DNA from: Kaiparowitsia sp041742695
Lineage (GTDB): Bacteria > Cyanobacteriota > Cyanobacteriia > Elainellales > Elainellaceae
Length of the DNA: 11,120 nucleotides
Direction of reading: 5' to 3'
Assembly: GCA_041742695.1 (NCBI GenBank)
Contig: JBGTOF010000388.1
Coordinates: 1 to 11,120 of the forward strand
Shown here: positions 6,709-11,120 of the stretch, one piece after another
Numbering within the stretch: position 1 is the stretch's first letter
How the letters are laid out: every line of letters starts with the position of its first letter
Notes under the pieces: generated by a model
Databases searched by the model: none
What the model was told of the DNA's origin: nothing
What the model saw: only the letters and a program-made list of their open reading frames with translations
Translations under genes and position numbers: made by a program

Positions 6709-8403
6709 TCAGGTTGTGGCTGATGCGCCATAGTCAAGACTGGCGTCAATTGATGGAGACACGATGGTATTCTCTACGGCTTGCTTTAAAGCCTCACTCC
6801 GGTCTGTATGCAGGTTTTGGGGCGGAATCAGACGAAGCACCTTCAATTTGTCGAGCCGTTGCCTTGTCTGCCCTGCCACGCCCACCAAAAAGACCTGGCG
6901 CCCTTTTTCCACAGCTTCGCGAATTGCATTTTCTAACGCGAGCGACGCCGTTACGCCCAGATGCGGCACATCACTCAAGTCAAACACAATAGCATCACAT
7001 GTCTGAATGGCATTGTGCTCCCGCGAGATGGCCTTCGCCACGCCAAAAATCATGGGTCCACTCAGTTGAAACAACAACACTCGACCATTTGCTTCATCGA
7101 GCCAGCGTTTTTCATTTGCATTGAGTAGCACGACATCGTCTGCATCGGTAACGGTTTGAACCGAGCGAGACTGGAACTGGCTCATGCGATCGATGGTCAA
7201 AATATTGGCGACAAAGACCCCAATTCCCACAGCCGCAATGAGATCCACCAGCACCGTTAGCAGAATCACCCCATACATAATCAGAGCGCCCTTAACCGAC
7301 ACCTGATGCGCCCGCTTTAAGAAACTCCAGTCAATAATATCAACCCCAACCTTGAAGGCGATTCCAGCCAAGACCGCGAGGGGAATCACTTCTGTCAGGT
7401 TGGCCGCCCCCAAAATCACCACCAACAATACGGCAGCGCGGGTTAGGCCAGAGAGTGCCGTCTTTCCGCCGGACTGAATATTCACCACTGTGCCCATCGT
7501 GGCCCCCGCTCCTGCAATGCCACCAAACAGGCCAGACATCACATTACCAATTCCCTGCCCAATCAGCTCTTTATTAGAATCATGCTCTGTGCGGGTCAGG
7601 CTGTCGGCAATGACAGAGGTGAGCAGCGCGTCAATGCAACCCAGCATCCCTAACATGGCCGCATCCACTATCATCAGACGCAGCTGGTCGACTTGAAAGA
7701 TGGGCATCTGTAGGGCCGGAAACCCCATCGGAATTTCCCCAATTCGACGAATGTCTAAATCGGGAAGCAGCAGCAACGATACTACCGTACCGAGGATTAA
7801 AGCAATGAGCTGCGGCGGCACAAGCCGTTTGATTTTGCCAGGCATGAACCAGATGATGGCAACGGTCATGGCAGCTAGAAGCGTTTCGGCAGGCTGAATA
7901 TTGCCTAGCAGTTGAGGAATGGCTTGGAGAGTGCCGATTACGCCGCCGCGCGGGCTAGCCTGTCCCACAAACGGGGCAATCTGCAAGATGACCAAAATGA
8001 TGCCGATGCCAGACATAAAGCCTGAGATCACGGTGTAGGGCATCATCGTCACATACTTGCCGAGCCGTAGCGCCCCAAACAGAATTTGAAAGACGCCCGC
8101 CATCATGACAACCGTGAAGGCCATCGCCAATCCTTGGTCAGGATCAGAGGCGGTCAAATCTGCGATGACGGCGGTCATGACCACGGTCATCGGGCCGGTG
8201 GGTTCTGAAATCAGAGTCGGCGTACCCCCAAACAAGGCGGCAAAAAAGCCAACTAGCACCGCACCCCACAATCCTGACGCGGCCCCCGCCCCCGACGCCA
8301 CGCCAAACGCCAAAGCCATGGGCAATGCGATGACGGCAGCCGTAACCCCACCAAAGAGATCTCCACGGACATTACGAAAATTAATTTTGTTGGTTATTTG
8401 CAT
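6709..8403 (-). CDS. bicA: BicA, Na+-dependent low-affinity high-flux bicarbonate transporter (SulP family)
   Basis: This 564-residue protein opens with MQITNKINFRNVRGDLFGG, which is nearly the same as cyanobacterial BicA. The membrane domain (about 12-405) holds GGTPTLISEPTGPMTVVMTA (59-78). It also carries the sodium-site residues known from the BicA structure at identical numbers: Asp258 and Thr262 in CIDALLTSV, and Gly300, Ala301, Thr302 in GAGATMG. The cytoplasmic STAS domain spans about 435-550, with HLGVTASLALENAI at 481-494. BicA imports HCO3- together with Na+ across the plasma membrane for the CO2-concentrating mechanism. The start is fixed by family alignment; the ribosome binding site is weak (AGGTCA). 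Downstream on the same strand is the Mrp cluster, which could export the Na+ that BicA brings in. The gene contains no HIP1 octamer, unlike most of its neighbours. Confidence 0.97.
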   Translation of the reverse strand: MQITNKINFRNVRGDLFGGVTAAVIALPMALAFGVASGAGAASGLWGAVLVGFFAALFGGTPTLISEPTGPMTVVMTAVIADLTASDPDQGLAMAFTVVMMAGVFQILFGALRLGKYVTMMPYTVISGFMSGIGIILVILQIAPFVGQASPRGGVIGTLQAIPQLLGNIQPAETLLAAMTVAIIWFMPGKIKRLVPPQLIALILGTVVSLLLLPDLDIRRIGEIPMGFPALQMPIFQVDQLRLMIVDAAMLGMLGCIDALLTSVIADSLTRTEHDSNKELIGQGIGNVMSGLFGGIAGAGATMGTVVNIQSGGKTALSGLTRAAVLLVVILGAANLTEVIPLAVLAGIAFKVGVDIIDWSFLKRAHQVSVKGALIMYGVILLTVLVDLIAAVGIGVFVANILTIDRMSQFQSRSVQTVTDADDVVLLNANEKRWLDEANGRVLLFQLSGPMIFGVAKAISREHNAIQTCDAIVFDLSDVPHLGVTASLALENAIREAVEKGRQVFLVGVAGQTRQRLDKLKVLRLIPPQNLHTDRSEALKQAVENTIVSPSIDASLDYGASATT

Positions 8404-8602
8404 GGCTCAATGACCTAGCTTTAAAGACGGGCTTAGAAATAGAAACCTATGGTGAGGTTTAGGGGTTGAACATCGACCAATGGGATGGCGATACTTTTCA
8501 AACTCACTGCCTCAGACTTGACAAACCGAAGGAGCAGATAGGCGACCTAAAAACTCTGCGAAGAGAGGGTTCGGCACGGTAGTTCCGATCTTTTCTCGAA
8601 GC

Positions 8603-8658
8603 AATTCCTTGCATCTAAATAGATCTAAGTCTATGCATTTTAAGATTTGCATTGAATT
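8603..8658. repeat. AT-rich imperfect inverted repeat upstream of bicA
   Basis: The left arm AATTCCTTGCATCTAAA (8603-8619) is mirrored, with small bulges, by the complement of 8638-8658 (AATTC..TGCA..TCT.AAA). An inner dyad ATAGA-N6-TCTAT (8619-8634) shares the same axis, and TAGATCTA (8620-8627) is itself a palindrome. Nested dyads of this kind could bind a regulator or fold in RNA. It lies about 200 bp upstream of the bicA start. bicA is commonly controlled by carbon-responsive LysR-type regulators in cyanobacteria, but I cannot match a defined site. Confidence 0.4.
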
Positions 8659-8803
8659 AAGTCTAGGGGTAAAGTCGTGCGATCACAAGCCTGAGTCCCT
8701 ACAGATTTTGGATATAACGAAGCAAGAAAACTTATGGGTTAAGTTTGTAGCCAGATATGCTAAATCAGGTTGAGCCAATCAGAAGCGGCTGCGGTTGCCA
8801 TGA

Positions 8804-8828
8804 CTGCGATGCAGGGCTTTTTTCCCTG
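8804..8828 (+). terminator. Terminator-like element with T6 run in the bicA-rpsB interval
   Basis: CTGC-GAT-GCAG is followed directly by GGCTTTTTT, and the T-run is also the loop of CAGGG (8812-8816) pairing with CCCTG (8824-8828). Either fold is small. If it works as a plus-strand terminator there must be a short transcript to its left with no visible coding frame. The call is weak. Confidence 0.25.
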
Positions 8829-8894
8829 ATGATCGATGAGGTTTGAGCGTTAACCTGAGGCATTGCAAGTCCCGTGGGTTTTGATGGATGGCAA

Positions 8895-8903
8895 TGCTAA
8901 ACT
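8895..8903 (+). promoter_or_regulatory. Candidate extended -10 element for rpsB
   Basis: TGCTAAACT (8895-8903) fits an extended -10 (TG, one base, then TAAACT, 4 of 6 to TATAAT). The -35 region 17 bases upstream, TGGGTT, is poor. It would give an rpsB leader of about 170 bases that includes the hairpin at 8949-8968. Low confidence. Confidence 0.22.
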
Positions 8904-8948
8904 GTGGCTCTGCCCATTGTGTTAACCTAGTAAAGTTGTCAAAAATCG

Positions 8949-8968
8949 CACATCCGGGCTTTCGGGTG
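8949..8968 (+). promoter_or_regulatory. Hairpin in the rpsB 5' leader
   Basis: ACATCCG pairs with CGGGTGT (seven pairs, one G-U) around a six-base loop. There is no T-run behind it. It lies about 110 bases before the rpsB start and could be part of a leader that S2 or another factor binds to control the operon, as is known for rpsB in other bacteria; this is inference. Confidence 0.3.
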
Positions 8969-9076
8969 TTCTGGAATTTAGATCGATTAATTAGGAAAAG
9001 GGCGATCGCCCCATTTGCCGACTAATCGACTGCCAGGATGCTACCGGATGGAGGATAAACCCGAAGGAGAAAACGA

Positions 9077-9859
9077 ATGCCTGTTGTTACGCTGGCTCAA
9101 CTTTTAGAGTCCGGGGTTCACTTCGGCCATCAAACGCGCCGCTGGAACCCTAAAATGGCTCCCTACATTTACACCTCGCGCAATGGGGTGCATATTATCG
9201 ACTTGGTGCAGACCGCCCAGTTGATTGAAGGTGCCTACGACTATGTTCGGACGGCTTCTGAGCAAGGGAAGAAGTTTTTGTTTGTAGGCACCAAGCGTCA
9301 GGCAGCTGGCATTGTCGCCCAAGAAGCCTCACGATGTGGCGCCTACTACGTCAACCAGCGCTGGCTGGGCGGCATGCTCACCAACTGGGCCACTATCAAA
9401 ACTCGAGTTGATCGGCTTAAAGACCTAGAGCGCCGCGATGAAAACGGTCAGCTTGATTTGCTGCCCAAGAAGGAAGCCTCTGTGTTACGACGCGAACTAG
9501 AGCGCTTGCAAAAGTATTTGGGTGGCATTAAAGCCATGCGCAAAGTGCCTGACATTGTGGTGATGGTAGACCAACGGCGCGAGTACAACGCTGTGCAAGA
9601 ATGCCAAAAGCTTGGCGTTCCCATCGTGGCGCTGCTTGACACCAATTGCGACCCCGACGTGGTGGATATTCCCATCCCTGCGAACGATGACGCTATCCGG
9701 TCGATTAAGCTGATTGTGGGGCGGATTGCAGACGCTATCTACGAAGGGCGTCATGGTCAGCTTGAAGGCGACGAAGACTTTGTAGATTACGATGGCGCCG
9801 AAGACATCGGAGACGACGAGGACGATGAATCTGGCGAAGAGGGCAACGCCGAAGGGTAG
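9077..9859 (+). CDS. rpsB: Small ribosomal subunit protein S2 (uS2)
   Basis: This 260-residue protein is clear S2: GHQTRRWNPKM at 17-27, then FVGTKRQA (69-76), NQRWLGGMLTNW (93-104), and the long signature PDIVVMVDQRREYNAVQE from 158 through DTNCDPDVVDIPIPANDD to 205. S2 binds the head-body junction of the 30S subunit near the mRNA exit site. A strong AAGGAG lies at 9064-9069, eight bases from the ATG. After residue 228 the chain ends in an acidic tail with about 17 Asp/Glu and no Lys/Arg; cyanobacterial and plastid S2 proteins often carry a variable tail here. The gene is followed by tsf, the classic rpsB-tsf pair, but with a 238 bp spacer holding hairpins and a separate promoter. Confidence 0.98.
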   Translation: MPVVTLAQLLESGVHFGHQTRRWNPKMAPYIYTSRNGVHIIDLVQTAQLIEGAYDYVRTASEQGKKFLFVGTKRQAAGIVAQEASRCGAYYVNQRWLGGMLTNWATIKTRVDRLKDLERRDENGQLDLLPKKEASVLRRELERLQKYLGGIKAMRKVPDIVVMVDQRREYNAVQECQKLGVPIVALLDTNCDPDVVDIPIPANDDAIRSIKLIVGRIADAIYEGRHGQLEGDEDFVDYDGAEDIGDDEDDESGEEGNAEG

Positions 9860-9886
9860 GCAAGTGGTCCGTTTTGAGCTATGAGT

Positions 9887-9908
9887 TTTGAGGGACGGCT
9901 CTCTCAAA
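9887..9908 (+). promoter_or_regulatory. First hairpin in the rpsB-tsf spacer
   Basis: TTTGAGGGA (9887-9895) pairs with TCTCTCAAA (9900-9908), nine pairs with one G-U, around the loop CGGC. It lies 28 bases after the rpsB stop. The following bases (CCTTAACTC) are not a U-run, so it fits 3'-end protection or partial attenuation better than an intrinsic terminator. Confidence 0.5.
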
Positions 9909-9957
9909 CCTTAACTCAAATCTATATACGGGCTAACGCTACCCAAGCCCTGATTAT

Positions 9958-9993
9958 CTAGGTTCTGTGCCGCCCAAGCGACGCAGAACCTAG
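9958..9993 (+). promoter_or_regulatory. Large hairpin in the rpsB-tsf spacer
   Basis: The left arm (9958-9973) begins CTAGGTTCTG and the right arm (9978-9993) ends CAGAACCTAG; ten outer pairs are perfect, then one G-U, one G-C, one C-A mismatch and three more pairs, closed by loop CCAA. A 16-position stem is far beyond chance. No U-run follows, so it is not a standard terminator. It may lower read-through into tsf, stabilise the rpsB 3' end, be an RNase III target, or be a dispersed palindromic repeat. Confidence 0.65.
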
Positions 9994-10026
9994 GATCGGA
10001 GCATTGAGTAAAGTCGGCCTGCTGAG

Positions 10027-10055
10027 TTGGGATTTGCAGGGTTGACTCCTATAAC
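10027..10055 (+). promoter_or_regulatory. Predicted sigma-70-type promoter of tsf
   Basis: TTGGGA (10027-10032) and TATAAC (10050-10055) are separated by exactly 17 bases. Matches to consensus are 4 of 6 and 5 of 6. The expected transcript start near 10062 gives a leader of about 36 bases before the tsf ATG. This suggests tsf can be made independently of rpsB. Confidence 0.55.
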
Positions 10056-10097
10056 CTGAACCCCCAAACCGTTTTTCATAACTGGGACTTGAGCATC

Positions 10098-10760
10098 ATG
10101 GCAGAGGTATCAGCAAAACTTGTGAAAGAACTGCGCGATCGCACAGGCGCAGGCATGATGGATTGTAAAAAGGCGCTGATCGAAAACGATGGCGACATGG
10201 ATGCCGCAATGGATTGGTTGCGTCAGAAAGGGCTAGCCGCTGCGGGCAAAAAAGCAGGCAAAGTGACTGCTGAAGGGCTGGTGGGCAGCTATATTCATAC
10301 GGGTGGCCGAGTGGGTGTGCTGGTTGAAATAAACTGCCAAACTGACTTTGTGGCCAGAAACGAGGCCTTTCAGGCACTCGTGCGCGATATGGCAATGCAA
10401 ATTGCGGCATGCCCCAATGTGGAATATGTCAGTGTAGACGCCATTCCCTCAGAGGTGGTGGAGCGCGAGAAAGCCGTTGAGTCTGGCAAGGACGACCTCG
10501 GCAGCAAGCCCGCCGCTGTGCGTGAGAAGATTGTGGCCGGACGGATTGATAAGCGACTCAAGGAGTTGTCTTTGGTCGATCAGCCGTTTATTCGTGACCA
10601 GAGCATCAGTGTTGAAGAGCTGCTCAAGCGAACCATCACTCAACTGGGTGAAAACATTCGGGTACGGCGCTTTGTGCGCTTTGTGATGGGCGAAGGTATT
10701 GAGAAGGAAGAGTCTGACTTTGCGGCTGAGGTAGCAGCCCAGACGGGCAAGTCTTCCTAG
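10098..10760 (+). CDS. tsf: Translation elongation factor Ts
   Basis: This 220-residue EF-Ts recharges EF-Tu by exchanging GDP for GTP during elongation in the cytoplasm. The N-terminal UBA-like domain starts MAEVSAKLVKELRDRTGAGM and runs MDCKKAL to about residue 45; the EF-Tu-contacting motif TDFVARN is at 82-88. The length matches the short cyanobacterial form, with a single compact core rather than the 280-residue enterobacterial type. The ATG at 10098 is used because family members begin MAE(V/I); a TTG at 10089 in the same frame is less likely. The ribosome binding site is weak (TGGGA or TTGAG). A hairpin terminator follows about 40 bases after the stop. One HIP1 site (10135-10142) lies inside the gene. 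Confidence 0.98.
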   Translation: MAEVSAKLVKELRDRTGAGMMDCKKALIENDGDMDAAMDWLRQKGLAAAGKKAGKVTAEGLVGSYIHTGGRVGVLVEINCQTDFVARNEAFQALVRDMAMQIAACPNVEYVSVDAIPSEVVEREKAVESGKDDLGSKPAAVREKIVAGRIDKRLKELSLVDQPFIRDQSISVEELLKRTITQLGENIRVRRFVRFVMGEGIEKEESDFAAEVAAQTGKSS

Positions 10761-10770
10761 CGGCTGCATG

Positions 10771-10795
10771 AGCCGTGATGCAGGCTGCATCGGCT
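10771..10795 (+). repeat. Inverted repeat just after tsf
   Basis: AGCCG(TG)ATGCAG is followed after one base by its reverse complement CTGCATCGGCT, so the arms match with only a two-base bulge. GGCTGCAT also occurs as a direct repeat at 10762-10769 and 10783-10790. It may add to the 3' structure of the tsf transcript next to the terminator. Confidence 0.45.
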
Positions 10796-10802
10796 AGGGT
10801 AG

Positions 10803-10838
10803 AGGCAGATCAACCGATGCGTTGGTCTGCCTTTGTTG
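10803..10838 (+). terminator. Intrinsic terminator of tsf
   Basis: AGGCAGATCAAC (10803-10814) pairs with GTTGGTCTGCCT (10821-10832), twelve pairs with one G-U, around a six-base loop. It is followed by TTGTTG, a short imperfect U-run. The stem strength and its place about 40 bases after the tsf stop support the call. Confidence 0.7.
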
Positions 10839-10856
10839 CATGGTTGTGCATGGTTG
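10837..10856. repeat. Perfect tandem 10-mer
   Basis: TGCATGGTTG occurs twice in direct succession. It lies between the tsf terminator and the next gene. A two-copy repeat of this size can arise by slippage; no function is suggested by the sequence. Confidence 0.5.
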
Positions 10857-10964
10857 ATGGGACGGTTAGAGCCGAGGGCGATCGCTCGTCTAATCAGGCC
10901 AGTTCAATGGGGTGGGGCGCTGCTAGCGTCTTGCATCCCTTTAGGGTTTAGCGTGTTAGAGCCT

Positions 10965-11120
10965 ATGGCTGGAACGGTTGAGCAAATTGAGCAGGATATT
11001 GCCAGATTAGAGCAGGCCATTGAGGAGATCGCCCAAGAGTTTGATCAGCATTATCGAGGCTACTTAACCGATTTGGGCCAAGCCCTCAGCCGTCAGCTTA
11101 TTTCAGCGGTGTTCCACATC
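10965..11120 (+). CDS. Coiled-coil protein of unknown function, N-terminal part only
   Basis: From the ATG at 10965 the frame is open for 52 codons to the window end. The first 28 residues are rich in Glu, Gln, Ile and Leu with heptad-like spacing (VEQIEQDIARLEQAIEEIAQ), which points to a helical coiled coil, followed by HYRGYLTDLGQALSRQLISA. It resembles small conserved cyanobacterial proteins that I recall only as hypothetical, so no function is assigned. A GTG at 10953 in the same frame is an alternative start. No good ribosome binding site is visible, which leaves the start uncertain. It lies 204 bp after tsf, beyond the terminator, so it is probably a separate transcription unit. Confidence 0.6.
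   Translation, partial: MAGTVEQIEQDIARLEQAIEEIAQEFDQHYRGYLTDLGQALSRQLISAVFHI

Larger units (their letters stand above)
8404..9076. other. Divergent bicA-rpsB intergenic region
   Basis: At 673 bp this is the longest non-coding stretch here and must hold the promoters of bicA (leftward) and rpsB (rightward). I see no gene, tRNA or known small RNA in it. It contains an AT-rich imperfect dyad (8603-8658), a terminator-like element with a T-run (8804-8828), the direct repeat GTTAACCT at 8849-8856 and 8921-8928, a seven-pair hairpin in the rpsB leader (8949-8968), and one HIP1 site (9002-9009). No promoter for bicA could be read with confidence. Confidence 0.6.

Noticed and set aside
6399..6992. 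Plus-strand frame of 197 codons between mrpC and bicA
   Set aside because: No recognisable domain, its second half is antisense to the end of bicA, and the first half is an AT-rich palindromic region. No ribosome binding site precedes it.
8404..9076. Search for tRNA, SRP RNA, 6S RNA or Yfr1-type small RNA in the bicA-rpsB gap
   Set aside because: No conserved T-arm sequence, no GGAAGGAAGC core and no ACTCCTCAC motif was seen.
9048..9101. Possible 17-codon upstream frame overlapping the rpsB start
   Set aside because: Its bases are the rpsB ribosome binding region, so the purine-rich codons are explained by that, and its own ribosome binding site is weak.

Overview
The window reads as chromosomal DNA of a cyanobacterium. 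The evidence is at least 15 copies of the HIP1 octamer GCGATCGC in 11.1 kb, a BicA-type Na+-dependent bicarbonate transporter, an Mrp antiporter cluster in the cyanobacterial gene order, and cyanobacterial-length S2 and EF-Ts proteins. No insertion sequence, phage gene, CRISPR array, tRNA or rRNA was found. The species cannot be named from this; moderate-to-high GC and frequent HIP1 sites argue against marine picocyanobacteria.

Minus strand, read right to left (8403 to 1): bicA (8403-6709); a 432 bp gap rich in palindromes; a seven-gene Mrp cluster (6276-1966) in the order mrpC-D-E-F-G-A'-B, mostly joined by ATGA stop/start overlaps; a Gfo/Idh/MocA oxidoreductase (1856-768); and an SpmA-like membrane protein that runs off the left edge (540-1).

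Plus strand, read left to right: a 673 bp non-coding interval (8404-9076) that separates bicA from the divergently transcribed rpsB; rpsB (9077-9859); a 238 bp spacer with two strong hairpins and a good sigma-70-type promoter; tsf (10098-10760); a hairpin terminator; and the first 52 codons of a coiled-coil protein that runs off the right edge.

Functionally, the left two thirds form a sodium and inorganic-carbon module. BicA brings in HCO3- with Na+, and the Mrp complex can expel Na+ in exchange for H+, so the two genes placed in tandem plausibly close a sodium cycle that supports carbon concentration. The Mrp complex has an unusual build. The long NuoL-like part of MrpA is absent, only an MbhD-like piece remains (with a soluble C-terminal extension of about 150 residues and unknown role), and the MbhE-like piece is fused to the front of MrpB. 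There is a single MrpD. The right third is ordinary translation machinery. No clearly new system was found. The most interesting points are the split MrpA layout and its tail, the bicA-mrp linkage, the tandem palindromes ahead of mrpC, and the large hairpin between rpsB and tsf.
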